Notes: generated by a model from the letters alone, not told the origin. Positions 15,784-23,637 are shown, numbered from the stretch's first letter. The stretch is DNA of 30,946 bases from an uncultured Nocardioides sp. (GCF_946885725.1 NZ_CAMPGZ010000016.1:1-30946), one strand, 5' to 3'. Numbers and translations: made by a program.

Positions 15784-17334
15784 TTGGTCACGACGGAGGC
15801 GGGGGCGGTCCTCGCGGTCGCCGCCCCGGGGCCGCTGACCACCCTGCTGTCGGTGGCCGCGGTGCTCCTGCACGTGGCGATCTGCGTCGCCGCGGTGTGC
15901 GTCATTCCCGGCGGCCGGCGGCCGTCGACCGGGATGGCCTGGCTGCTGCTCATCCTGGCCGCCCCGCTGGTCGGGATGCTCTTCTTCCTGCTGTTCGGCA
16001 GCACGCACGTGGAGCGACGCCGGCAGGCCAAGCAGCAGCGCGTGAACGACGAGATCCACGAGCGGACCGCGGCGGTCGCCGAGCTGCGGGAGGACACGCC
16101 CCGGCTCGCGTACGTCGCGTCGGCGGCGCGTCTGAACCGGCGGCTGGGCGCGCTGCCGGCGGTGGGCGGCAACTCCATCGAGTTCCTGCCGGACTACCGC
16201 ACCTCGATCGCCGCGATGACGGAGGCCGTGAACGGTGCCACCGACCACGTGCACGTGGAGTTCTACATCCTGGCGTGGGACGAGGTCACCGAGCCGTTCT
16301 TCGACGCGCTGGTCGCCGCCACCGAGCGCGGCGTGCGGGTGCGGCTGCTCCTCGACCACCTGGGCTCCCGGGGCATCCCGACGTACAAGGACACCGTCAC
16401 GCGGCTGCGCGAGACCCGGATCGACTGGCACCCGATGATGCCGATCGACCCGCTGCACGGGCGGATCCGCCGCCCGGACCTGCGCAACCACCGCAAGATC
16501 CTCGTGGTCGACGGCGACGTGGCCTTCACGGGCTCGCAGAACCTGATCGAGGCGTCCTACGACAAGCCGAAGAACCGGAAGGTCGGCCGCGAGTGGGTGG
16601 ACCTCGCCGTGCGCGTGCAGGGACCGACGGTGACCGCCCTCGACGCGGTGTTCCGCACCGACTGGTACAGCGAGACCGACGAGGTGATCGCCGTCGACGA
16701 GGGCCCGCTCACGGCCGCGGTCGAGCCGCCGGAAGCGGCGTTCACCGACCGGCGCCCCGACGTCACCGGCAGGACGGTCGACGGTGTCGTCTGCCAGGTG
16801 GTGCCGAGCGGGCCGGGGTTCCCCATGGAGAACAACCTGCGGCTGTTCACCACGCTGCTCTACTCCGCGCAGCAGCGGATCTCGCTGACGAGTCCCTACT
16901 TCGTCCCGGACGAGTCGCTGCTGTACGCCGTGACGACCGCCGCGCAGCGGGGTGTGTCGGTCGAGCTGTTCGTCAGCGCCGTCGGCGACCAGTTCATGGT
17001 CTATCACGCGCAGTGCTCCTACTATGCGGCGCTGCTCGAGGCGGGGGTGCGCATCTACCGCTACCCCGCGCCGTACGTGCTGCACTCCAAGCACTTCACC
17101 ATCGACGACGACGTCGCGGTCGTCGGCTCGAGCAACATGGACATGCGGTCCTTCGCGCTGAACTACGAGGTCAGCCTGATGCTCCTCGGACCCGAGGTGG
17201 TCAAGCGGATGCGGGCCGTCGAGGACGACTACCGCGCACTGTCGACCGAGCTCACCCGCGAGGAGTGGAGCCGGCGGCCGCGCGGCAAGCGCTACGTCGA
17301 CAACGTCATGCGCCTGACGGCTGCGCTGCAGTGA
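15784..17334 (+). CDS. Cardiolipin synthase (phospholipase D family)
   Basis: A 516-aa membrane enzyme that condenses phosphatidylglycerol molecules to cardiolipin. Two N-terminal hydrophobic segments (LLSVAAVLLHVAICVAAVCV and MAWLLLILAAPLVGMLFFLL) are followed by two HKD catalytic motifs. The first is HRKILVVDGDVAFTGSQN from His236, the second HSKHFTIDDDVAVVGSSNMD from His434. TTG at 15784 is preferred: GGAGGT lies nine bases upstream and the predicted transcript starts near 15726, so ATG 15718 would not be transcribed. The frame is open from 15466. Site C controls it together with the divergent AI-2E operon. Its 3' end overlaps the convergent membrane-protein gene by 29 bp. Confidence 0.93.
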   Translation: MVTTEAGAVLAVAAPGPLTTLLSVAAVLLHVAICVAAVCVIPGGRRPSTGMAWLLLILAAPLVGMLFFLLFGSTHVERRRQAKQQRVNDEIHERTAAVAELREDTPRLAYVASAARLNRRLGALPAVGGNSIEFLPDYRTSIAAMTEAVNGATDHVHVEFYILAWDEVTEPFFDALVAATERGVRVRLLLDHLGSRGIPTYKDTVTRLRETRIDWHPMMPIDPLHGRIRRPDLRNHRKILVVDGDVAFTGSQNLIEASYDKPKNRKVGREWVDLAVRVQGPTVTALDAVFRTDWYSETDEVIAVDEGPLTAAVEPPEAAFTDRRPDVTGRTVDGVVCQVVPSGPGFPMENNLRLFTTLLYSAQQRISLTSPYFVPDESLLYAVTTAAQRGVSVELFVSAVGDQFMVYHAQCSYYAALLEAGVRIYRYPAPYVLHSKHFTIDDDVAVVGSSNMDMRSFALNYEVSLMLLGPEVVKRMRAVEDDYRALSTELTREEWSRRPRGKRYVDNVMRLTAALQ

Positions 17335-18688
17335 CGTCGTCCGCGGTCTCGGCGCCCTTCTCGGAGGGCGGCCTCGCCAGGAACTCGAACAGCAGCAGCA
17401 CGAGTCCGGCGACCAGGAGCACGGTGAGGGCGAACGCTCCGGTCGGGTGGGCGGCCATGACGTAGACAAGGACGGCGACGCCCAGCACACCCACGCGGAG
17501 AGGCGTGCGCATGTTGTAGAGGGCGACGCCGAAGGCACCGGTGTCCAGGCCGGCCCGGTCCGAGCCGTGCCGCACCATCTCCACGGCGCGGCTCGTCGCG
17601 CGGCGTACCGCGACCGCCGGCGCCCAAGGGCCCGTGACCCAGGCGATCAGGGCGACCGCCAGGAACACGACGAGGACGGCGCGCAGGTTGAGCCGGATGA
17701 AGCCCACGAGCTGGTCGTAGATCGCCGCTGCCGCGTTCGGCGGGAGCCGGTCCGCTGGTACGGCGTCGAGGTAGACGACGCGGAACGCGTTGAGCGCGAG
17801 TCCGAGGAGGACCATCGACGCGGCCACCACGAACCCACCGATGACCAGCGCCTTGCGGCGCGACGGGGCGAGCGCCACGGCGGCCGCCAGCAGGAGCAGG
17901 GCGACGATCGGCAGCGCGCGGGCGAGGGCGCTGATCGTGCGGAACGCCGTCTGCGCGCGCGTGATGTCGGCCGACTGAAGGATCGTGAACTGCGCGTTGA
18001 CCTCCGGGATCCGCCCGGCCAGGTCGAACCCGGCATCCTGCAACCGGGTCTTCACCGCGCCGATGATGGCCGCGAGGTTCACGCTGACCGTGTTGCCCTG
18101 GACCTGGATCAGGTCGCCCGTCTTGCCGGTCATCACCGCCACCATCTGCGCGTGCGCCTCCCGGTTGGCGACCACCCACGCCTGCTGGAACTCGTTCGAG
18201 CTGATCAACCGGTCCACGGCGTCCTCGACGAACCCGTGGATCCCGTTGACCGCGGCAGGGACGAGCGCCGAAAGGCTCGCGGTCGCCCGGGGCGGGAGGC
18301 CCTGGTCGGCGAGCGCGTCGACCGCCTCCTGCGTGACGGCCTGCACCTGTAGGCGCGTGAAGATCGCGTCCGTGACCCGCGCCGCGACGGCGTTCTGCAC
18401 TGCGGGGTCCGCCGCCAGCGGCGTCACGGTCTCCACGTAGCGGTCGGTGTCGGAGATCTCGTCGTGCACCCAGGTGGCCACGATGGCGAGCGGAGCCAGC
18501 AGCGCGACGAGCGCCATCAGCACGCCCGCCCCGATCCAGCGCAGCGTGCCACCCCTCTTGGCCGGAGGCGGCACCGGCTGCTCCGGCCGGCCGGTCCCCG
18601 CGTCGAGCGCGGCCTGCAGCCGCGCCACCTCCGCGCGCAGGTTCTCGAGCTCGGTGTCCTGGGCGACCCGCTGGTCGGGCACGGTCAT
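17306..18688 (-). CDS. Large integral membrane protein, unknown function
   Basis: A 460-aa protein. Residues about 10-28 (QDTELENLRAEVARLQAAL) look like a short coiled coil. A helix follows at about 50-74, then a roughly 170-residue probably extracytoplasmic domain beginning DEISDTDRYVETVTPLAADP. Four or five more helices make up the C-terminal half, with a short Arg-rich loop. The DTDRYVETVTPLAADPAVQ motif followed by a long exterior domain is a common layout in uncharacterised actinobacterial membrane proteins. The ATG has GGAGGTGGG with good spacing. Transcription should start at about 18716 from site D. Its 3' end overlaps cardiolipin synthase on the other strand. Confidence 0.85.
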   Translation of the reverse strand: MTVPDQRVAQDTELENLRAEVARLQAALDAGTGRPEQPVPPPAKRGGTLRWIGAGVLMALVALLAPLAIVATWVHDEISDTDRYVETVTPLAADPAVQNAVAARVTDAIFTRLQVQAVTQEAVDALADQGLPPRATASLSALVPAAVNGIHGFVEDAVDRLISSNEFQQAWVVANREAHAQMVAVMTGKTGDLIQVQGNTVSVNLAAIIGAVKTRLQDAGFDLAGRIPEVNAQFTILQSADITRAQTAFRTISALARALPIVALLLLAAAVALAPSRRKALVIGGFVVAASMVLLGLALNAFRVVYLDAVPADRLPPNAAAAIYDQLVGFIRLNLRAVLVVFLAVALIAWVTGPWAPAVAVRRATSRAVEMVRHGSDRAGLDTGAFGVALYNMRTPLRVGVLGVAVLVYVMAAHPTGAFALTVLLVAGLVLLLFEFLARPPSEKGAETADDVTAAQPSGA

Positions 18689-18722
18689 CTGCCCACCTCC
18701 GTCGGCTGGGGCTGTCCTCCCC

Positions 18723-18773
18723 AGCGTGGGCTTCCGGGCGCGCCACGACCGTCACCCGCATCGGGTGACGGTC
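18723..18773 (-). promoter_or_regulatory. Longest palindromic operator, one-way promoter (site D)
   Basis: The core TCACCCGCATCGGGTGA (18752-18768) extends to 12-bp perfect arms (18747-18773) around CAT. A -10-like CACGCT (18728-18723) starts 23 bp away on the minus strand and serves the 460-aa membrane protein. Rightward there is no gene and no such hexamer. The hairpin could also help end the DUF4177 transcript. Confidence 0.6.
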
Positions 18774-18783
18774 ACGCAGTCGG

Positions 18784-18984
18784 TCAGGTGTGCCGCTCGA
18801 AGGTGACCAGCAGGCCCTCCACCCCGCCGGGGCCGACGCGGCCCTTGATGTCCGCCGCCGTGATCGCGCGCAGCTGCCAGCCCTGCGCCGCGTGCTCGTT
18901 GAGGACCGACTCCAACCTCTCGCCGGACATCTTGCCGCCCATCAGCTTCTCGCGAAGCTCGACCACCTTGTACGCGTAGCCCAT
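18784..18984 (-). CDS. DUF4177-type small protein
   Basis: A 66-aa cytosolic protein beginning MGYAYKVVELREKL, with LNEHAAQGWQLRAI in the middle and LLVTFERH at the end. This YKVVEL...LNxxAxxGWxL...LxxER pattern is the DUF4177 family, small alpha/beta proteins of unknown role. The ATG at 18984 was chosen because GAGGAGCGG precedes it; the longer frame (to 19302) runs through the promoter region. A -10-like GACCGT (19033-19028) at the usual distance from site E predicts transcription from about 19021. Confidence 0.8.
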   Translation of the reverse strand: MGYAYKVVELREKLMGGKMSGERLESVLNEHAAQGWQLRAITAADIKGRVGPGGVEGLLVTFERHT

Positions 18985-19027
18985 GTCACCGCTCCTCGCC
19001 CATGCCACCGGGTCTCCTGACGGGACG

Positions 19028-19100
19028 ACGGTCGCCGTACCGGACCCGCCGCTCTTGGCCCGGATCGGGTGAAGGACCAGCCGCGTGCGGGTGTCACGGT
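19028..19100. promoter_or_regulatory. Divergent promoter pair at a variant operator (site E)
   Basis: The operator TGGCCCGGATCGGGTGA (19056-19072) keeps the right half GGTGA and the inner CCCG-N3-CGGG part, but the left half is altered. Rightward, CACGGT (19095-19100) serves the DUF7144 gene. Leftward, GACCGT (19033-19028) serves DUF4177. Both start 22 bp beyond the site. Confidence 0.55.
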
Positions 19101-19142
19101 CGGCGCATCCGGAAAAGTCCCACCCGAGAGAAGGGTTCCGCG

Positions 19143-19556
19143 ATGACGACCACCCCGCAGCGTGCCTTCGAGGACTCCACGAAGGGCGCGTTCGCCTATG
19201 GAATGACCATCTTCGCGGCCACCATGCTCGTGACCATCGGTCTGTTCCAGTGCGTGGCCGGACTGGCCGCGCTGTTCGACGACGAGTTCTTCGTGAACAC
19301 ACCGAACTACACGTTCAAGTTCGACCTGACCACGTGGGGCTGGACATACCTCGCCATCGGGCTCATCGCCGTGGCCGTCGGCGTCGCGCTGTTCATGCGC
19401 CAGGCCTGGGCGATGGTCACCGGCATCGCCCTCGCGGTGCTGTCGGCGCTGTCGAACTTCCTCTTCCTGCCGTACTACCCGCTCTGGTCGATGGTCATCA
19501 TCGCCTTCGACATCACGCTGATCTGGGCACTGACGGCACAGCTGAAGAACCGCTGA
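19143..19556 (+). CDS. DUF7144-type membrane protein
   Basis: A 137-aa integral membrane protein with four helices. The pattern FAYGMTIFAATMLVTIGLFQ, then TWGWTYLAIGLIAVAVGVAL and NFLFLPYYPLWSMVIIAFD matches the actinobacterial family I know as DUF7144. No biochemical function is established. The ATG is preceded by GAGAAGG. It is monocistronic: a strong hairpin follows at 19590-19616. Site E should co-induce it with DUF4177. Confidence 0.85.
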   Translation: MTTTPQRAFEDSTKGAFAYGMTIFAATMLVTIGLFQCVAGLAALFDDEFFVNTPNYTFKFDLTTWGWTYLAIGLIAVAVGVALFMRQAWAMVTGIALAVLSALSNFLFLPYYPLWSMVIIAFDITLIWALTAQLKNR

Positions 19557-19589
19557 CTCCCGGGCTCCCCGGGCTCCCCAGCGAGGGGC

Positions 19590-19618
19590 GCGCCCCGCCC
19601 ACCTGTGGCGGGGCGCTT
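19590..19618 (+). terminator. GC-rich hairpin terminator after the DUF7144 gene
   Basis: GCGCCCCGCC (19590-19599) pairs perfectly with GGCGGGGCGC (19607-19616) around a 7-base loop, followed by TT. It lies 34 bases after the stop codon. It may also help end the convergent DUF1269 transcript. Confidence 0.65.
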
Positions 19619-19676
19619 CCGGGTGCTCGGAGACGTCGGGGGTGGTCTCGACAGGCTCGACCACCCGCACGCCGGC

Positions 19677-20150
19677 TCAGACGAGCTCGGCGCGCAGCAC
19701 CTTCACGCCGGTCTCCTGGCCGCTCACCGCGTCGACGTCGGTGTCGGCGGGACTCTGCGCGGCCAGCACCAGCAGGGCCGACCGGCCGGGACGCATCTCG
19801 TCGCGCACGGACGCGAGTACGTCGGCGGGCAGCTGCGTCCGCCGTACCTTGTGCGCGACTCCGCCCACCGCCGCGCCGACGACCGCTCCTCCGACCGGGC
19901 CGCCGAGGACCGCGCCCACGATCCCGCCCCACACCGCGCCCTTGCCGACGGCGTGACCCGTGGAATGACGGCGCACGACCTCCGGCTGCGTCTTTCCCTT
20001 GAGCCACCTGACGGTCGCGCTCTCGCGGACGGTCAGCCGGTGCTGCTCCTCGAGCCGCTTGACCCGCAGCTCCGCGGCGTCCACGGCGAGCGCCGTGGGG
20101 AACACCCAGGCGACGAACGTCGTGGCGCCCGGCTCGGCAGCGGTGGGCAT
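19677..20150 (-). CDS. DUF1269-like membrane protein (second of tandem pair)
   Basis: A 157-aa divergent DUF1269 relative. FVAWVFPTALAVDAAELRVK opens it, followed by a basic segment (WLKGKTQPEVVRRHSTG). A Gly-rich hydrophobic hairpin comes next (GAVWGGIVGAVLGGPVGGAV then GAAVGGVAHKV). The end carries the family ASVRDEMRPGRSALLVLAAQ. The tail is longer than in its neighbour. ATG 20150 lies 14 bp after the upstream DUF1269 stop, without an obvious ribosome-binding site, so translation may depend on coupling. The longer reading frame to 20681 is a frame overlap with the neighbour, not a fusion. Confidence 0.8.
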   Translation of the reverse strand: MPTAAEPGATTFVAWVFPTALAVDAAELRVKRLEEQHRLTVRESATVRWLKGKTQPEVVRRHSTGHAVGKGAVWGGIVGAVLGGPVGGAVVGAAVGGVAHKVRRTQLPADVLASVRDEMRPGRSALLVLAAQSPADTDVDAVSGQETGVKVLRAELV

Positions 20151-20164
20151 CGTGGTCCGCGCGG

Positions 20165-20650
20165 TCAGTTCTGGACGGCCTCGAGCAGCATCTCGCGCTC
20201 GGCCGGGGTGAGGTTGGTGTCGATCAACCGGGAGTGGACGCCGCGGAAGCGCTCGCCGAGCCGGTCGAGGTTGCCCTCCTCGGTGACGGCGAAGAGCGCC
20301 GACGTGCCCTCGGTGATCTCGCTGCGCATCCGGTCGATCTGCTCCTTGCCGATCCCCACGCCCTGGGTGGCATGACCGATCCCGGCGATCGCGGCGCCGG
20401 CCGCCGCGCCGAGCAACGGGACCATGAACAGGGCCCCGAACAGCAGTCCCCAGAACGCGCCCCAGCCGGCCCCTCGGACAGCCTCCTCGTGGCCCTGGTG
20501 CACGGTGGGCTTCTTGGCGCCCACGGGCCAGGACACCACGGCGTGGTCGACGACCTTGATGATCTGGTCGGCCTCCGCCTTCCTGAGGATGTCCGCTGCG
20601 TGGGCGGCGCCCTCGGGGTCGTCGAACTTCCACACGGTGAACGCGGTCAT
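20165..20650 (-). CDS. DUF1269-family membrane protein (first of tandem pair)
   Basis: A 161-aa DUF1269 protein, clearly related to the one at 12065. It begins MTAFTVWKFDDPEGAAHAAD, has VGAKKPTVHQGHEE, then the hydrophobic GAFWGLLFGALFMVPLLGAA, and then MRSEITEGTSALFAVTEEGN. ATG 20650 has GGAGG spaced five bases upstream. Its promoter has the best -10 in the set, TACGGT (20685-20680), placed 22 bp from operator G. Function is unknown. Confidence 0.9.
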   Translation of the reverse strand: MTAFTVWKFDDPEGAAHAADILRKAEADQIIKVVDHAVVSWPVGAKKPTVHQGHEEAVRGAGWGAFWGLLFGALFMVPLLGAAAGAAIAGIGHATQGVGIGKEQIDRMRSEITEGTSALFAVTEEGNLDRLGERFRGVHSRLIDTNLTPAEREMLLEAVQN

Positions 20651-20679
20651 GTCTGCCTCCTGGGCCGTCCGGCCGGACC

Positions 20680-20726
20680 ACCGTATGGACGGGGCACTCC
20701 AGCGCCCTCGCCCGAAGCGGGCGAGG
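20680..20726 (-). promoter_or_regulatory. Variant palindromic operator and promoter (site G)
   Basis: TCGCCCGAAGCGGGCGA (20708-20724) is a perfect inverted repeat with one symmetric change per half-site (A to G on the left, T to C on the right); arms extend to 9 bp (20706-20726). Leftward, TACGGT (20685-20680) starts 22 bp beyond it. Rightward the matching position (TGGCCT) lacks the A. A GACAGT at 20755-20760, seven bases before the hydrolase GTG, may serve that gene. Confidence 0.55.
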
Positions 20727-20767
20727 TACGGCGACCGCCCGCGCGATGGCCTGGGACAGTGGCGGGT

Positions 20768-21553
20768 GTGCTGAAGGTGACCTGGCTCGGCCACGCCACC
20801 GTCGTCCTCGACGTCGCCGGCCGACGCCTGGTCACCGACCCCCTCCTCCGGCCCCACAACGGCGTCCTCCGGCGCCGTGGGCCGGCCCCGGCCGTCCGGG
20901 CCTGGGCCGGGGCGGACGCGGTGCTCCTGTCCCACCTCCACCACGACCACGCCGAGCTCGGCTCGCTGCGGCGGCTGGCCGGCGTCCCGGTGCTGACCGG
21001 GCCGTCGAACGCGCGCTGGCTGCGCGGGAAGGGTCTGCACGGCGTCGGCCTCGACACCGGTCTCGACGCCGGGTGGTACGACGTCGGCGACGACGTGCGC
21101 GTGCGGCTCGTCGACGCCGACCACCGCACGAGACGGATGCCGCACCGGCCCAACGGCACGCACGGGCACCTGGTGCAGACCCCGCACGGGAGCATCTGGT
21201 TCGCGGGCGACACCGGGTTGTTCCCCGAGATGTCGCTGCTGCCCGAGCTGGCGGGCTCGACCGTCATCGACCTGGCCCTGGTACCGATCGGCGGCTGGGG
21301 ACCGCGGCTGCCGGAGGGGCACCTCGGTCCCGACGAAGCAGCGACGGCGTGTGCGATGGCGCGGGTGCGCTGCGTGGTGCCGGTGCACTGGGGAACGCTG
21401 CACTTCCCCGCCATGCACCGCTTCGGCGGCTGGATGGACGACCCCGCCCCGGCGTTCGAGGAGGCGCTCCGTCGTACCTCCCCCGACTGCCGGGTGCTGA
21501 CCCTCCATCCGGGGACGAGCGCGACGGTGCCGGAGCGGCCGGGCCAGGCCTGA
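20768..21553 (+). CDS. Metallo-beta-lactamase-fold hydrolase (UlaG/NAPE-PLD-like)
   Basis: A 261-aa soluble hydrolase. It starts with the strand VTWLGHATVVLDVAGRRLVT typical of the UlaG/RomA-like branch. It has the metal motif SHLHHDHAELGSL, then FAGDTGLF and PVHWGTLHF supplying further metal ligands. Such enzymes cleave phosphodiesters or lactones; some act on N-acyl-phosphatidylethanolamine, which would suit this lipid-rich neighbourhood, but the substrate is not determined. GTG 20768 is the likely start. No clear ribosome-binding site is seen, and a -10-like GACAGT ends seven bases earlier, so it may be leaderless. Its TGA directly abuts the convergent holin/phosphodiesterase stop. Confidence 0.88.
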   Translation: MLKVTWLGHATVVLDVAGRRLVTDPLLRPHNGVLRRRGPAPAVRAWAGADAVLLSHLHHDHAELGSLRRLAGVPVLTGPSNARWLRGKGLHGVGLDTGLDAGWYDVGDDVRVRLVDADHRTRRMPHRPNGTHGHLVQTPHGSIWFAGDTGLFPEMSLLPELAGSTVIDLALVPIGGWGPRLPEGHLGPDEAATACAMARVRCVVPVHWGTLHFPAMHRFGGWMDDPAPAFEEALRRTSPDCRVLTLHPGTSATVPERPGQA

Positions 21554-23551
21554 TCAGGTCACGTCCTTGCGGTGGCCCGCCTGGACCAGCATCGAGACGA
21601 GCGCGTCGTGGAGCGCGTCCGCGCCGACGATCCGGTCGGGGAGCAGCGGCGCGACGTCCGCGGGCACCATGAGCACCGCCCGCTCCTGCCACCCGCCCAT
21701 CCCGCCGTGCGCCCCGACGAGCCCCTCGAAGGGCGCGACCTCCTCGGTGTCCGGGTCGACCGCGCTGTTGACGTAGAGGTCGGGGGCCTCCGGCAGGAGC
21801 GTGGCACGCGCGAGGAGCCGGGCTGCCTCGGCGTGCAGCGGGAGCATCGGGTCCTCGCCGACGACCTCGCCGGTGGCGAGGTTGCGACGGCCACCCGCGC
21901 CCACCGCCCACGGCGTGCCCGCGTCGTCGACCGCCGCGACGAACAGCACCCCGGGATGTTCGACCAGTCCCGGAACCAACCGCGGCCACGTCGCGTCGAG
22001 CTCCTCCAGCGTGAGCCGGCGCGGCCGGCGCAGGAACAGCAGGCCGAGGTTCCCGGAGCCGAGCACCACGGGAGCCGCCGCGTCGACCTCCTCCTCGCCC
22101 CGTCGCCGGTCCAGGTTCGCGTCGGCGCGCTTGGCCAGTCGGCCGACCCCACGCGACGTACCGACGTCCTCCGCCACCGCCTGGGCGCGGCCAAGCCCCT
22201 CGACCGGCACGTCGACCGACGTCACCTCCTCGGCCATCAGCGCCTCGCACAGCTCGGCGAGCGACTGGTCGAACCGCTGGGCGAAGGGCTCGCCCTGGGA
22301 CTGCCCGTGGTCGGACAGCACCACGATCCGGTACTCCCGGGCACCCCGGGTGCTCAGCTGCTCGAGGGACGCGAGGACCCGGTCGAGGGCGTCGAGCGCG
22401 GCCAGCGACTCCGGCCGCGTGATCCCCGCGTGGTGCGCCACCTCGTCGTAGTCGACGTAGTCGACGTAGATCGCTCGCGTGCCGCGCCGCATCTCCTGGG
22501 CGACCACTGCCGTGTTGAGGTCGCGGAGCAGGCCGTTGCTGACGGCGCGCAGCATCGCGAACGTCCAGTCGCGGTGCACGCGCGGCTCCAGCCCGCGGAT
22601 CCGCTGGTGGCGGGCCTGCCAGCGCTCACGGGTGACTTCGACGAGGGTCCGGGCGAAGCTGCGTGCGAAGCCGTTGGGCGACGCCATGAAGCGTGCGAAC
22701 ATGCGGCGGGTCTCGGTCGACCCTCGGCTCGGCTCCACCGCGCTCATCGTCAGGTAGGACCGTGCGGCGTCGCCGGTGAAGAGGTTCGAGACCGAGACCC
22801 CGTCGTCGGCCAGCAGCCCCCGGCCGGTGGTCGCGCGCTTCTCGATGATCTTCGCGTCGGCGGGTCGGTTGGCGACGACGACCCGGCCGAGCTCGCGGTC
22901 GTACCAGCGGAACGCCGGCACGCCCGCGACGGTCCCGTGCAGGATGCCGAGCTGACTGGCCGGCGTCGTGCACGGCATCTGCGGCGTCCACTCCCGCAGC
23001 ACGTGGCTCTGCTTGAGCCAGCGCCGGACGGTGGGTACGGCGCCGGACTGGACTGCCCAGCGCAGCACCGGGAACGGCACTCCGTCGATCTGGACGAAGA
23101 GGAACCCGGGCACGGACGCGTCGTCGACCTTCTTCGGTGCACCGCCTCGCATCAACGTCATCACCAGGGCGTCGTCGGTCCCCGCGGTCGCCAGCCAGCT
23201 GACGGCAGTGCCGACCCCCGCCGAGATCCAGCTGGCGATCACCGCCGCGACGAACGTGCCCTCGATGCCGGGGACGAGCTGCATCGCGCCGAACAGGATC
23301 ACGGCCTGACCGACCAGGGCCAGCAGCAGGACCGCCAGCCAGCCGAGCCGGGCGCTGACCTCAGTCAGCACCGGACGCAGGAAGAGCCCGACCACCCCGG
23401 ACACCGCGGAGACCACAACCCACGCCCACGGTGTGCTCGCGCTCAGGTCGGGCAGCAGCCACGCGGCCACGGCGAGCGCGACGGCGGAGCTCGCCCAGCT
23501 GAGCAGCAGCCGGACCACGTCGGCGCTGTGGAGACGGCGCGACCCGTTCAT
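21554..23551 (-). CDS. Phage-holin-4 membrane domain fused to type I phosphodiesterase/alkaline phosphatase-like domain
   Basis: A 665-aa protein. Residues about 10-125 carry four hydrophobic helices of the phage_holin_4_2 (PF04020) type. Residues about 145-665 are an alkaline-phosphatase-superfamily domain. It has FVQIDGVPFPVL for the first metal Asp, MPCTTPASQ with the probable Thr nucleophile, DYVDYDEVAHHAG and VVLSDHGQSQGE for the remaining metal ligands, and GAHGGMGG near the end. The protein probably sits in the membrane with a hydrolase acting on phosphodiesters or nucleotide-like substrates. Despite the domain name there is no phage context. ATG 23551 has GGAG five bases upstream. The gene shares the gap with DUF2252 around site F. 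Confidence 0.9.
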   Translation of the reverse strand: MNGSRRLHSADVVRLLLSWASSAVALAVAAWLLPDLSASTPWAWVVVSAVSGVVGLFLRPVLTEVSARLGWLAVLLLALVGQAVILFGAMQLVPGIEGTFVAAVIASWISAGVGTAVSWLATAGTDDALVMTLMRGGAPKKVDDASVPGFLFVQIDGVPFPVLRWAVQSGAVPTVRRWLKQSHVLREWTPQMPCTTPASQLGILHGTVAGVPAFRWYDRELGRVVVANRPADAKIIEKRATTGRGLLADDGVSVSNLFTGDAARSYLTMSAVEPSRGSTETRRMFARFMASPNGFARSFARTLVEVTRERWQARHQRIRGLEPRVHRDWTFAMLRAVSNGLLRDLNTAVVAQEMRRGTRAIYVDYVDYDEVAHHAGITRPESLAALDALDRVLASLEQLSTRGAREYRIVVLSDHGQSQGEPFAQRFDQSLAELCEALMAEEVTSVDVPVEGLGRAQAVAEDVGTSRGVGRLAKRADANLDRRRGEEEVDAAAPVVLGSGNLGLLFLRRPRRLTLEELDATWPRLVPGLVEHPGVLFVAAVDDAGTPWAVGAGGRRNLATGEVVGEDPMLPLHAEAARLLARATLLPEAPDLYVNSAVDPDTEEVAPFEGLVGAHGGMGGWQERAVLMVPADVAPLLPDRIVGADALHDALVSMLVQAGHRKDVT

Positions 23552-23620
23552 CGGCACTCCAGATCTCCGGGACGCACGGGCCCCGGGCGCCCAGAGCACC
23601 GCCCCCGGCGACGACGTTCC

Positions 23621-23637
23621 TCACCGGAAACAGGTGA
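23621..23637. promoter_or_regulatory. Palindromic operator with atypical centre (site F)
   Basis: TCACCGGAAACAGGTGA matches TCACC-N7-GGTGA, but its centre lacks the CCCG/CGGG inner arms of other sites. It lies between the holin/phosphodiesterase and DUF2252 genes. Leftward, TGCTCT (23598-23593) is at the usual distance but lacks the A; rightward nothing is visible. Confidence 0.4.

Noticed and set aside
19677..20681. Apparent 334-residue fusion in the DUF1269 pair
   Set aside because: The N-terminal half is an out-of-frame reading of the first DUF1269 gene; each gene has its own start and stop.
22626..22635. TCACGGGTGA inside the holin/phosphodiesterase gene
   Set aside because: Lacks the 7-bp spacer and is intragenic.
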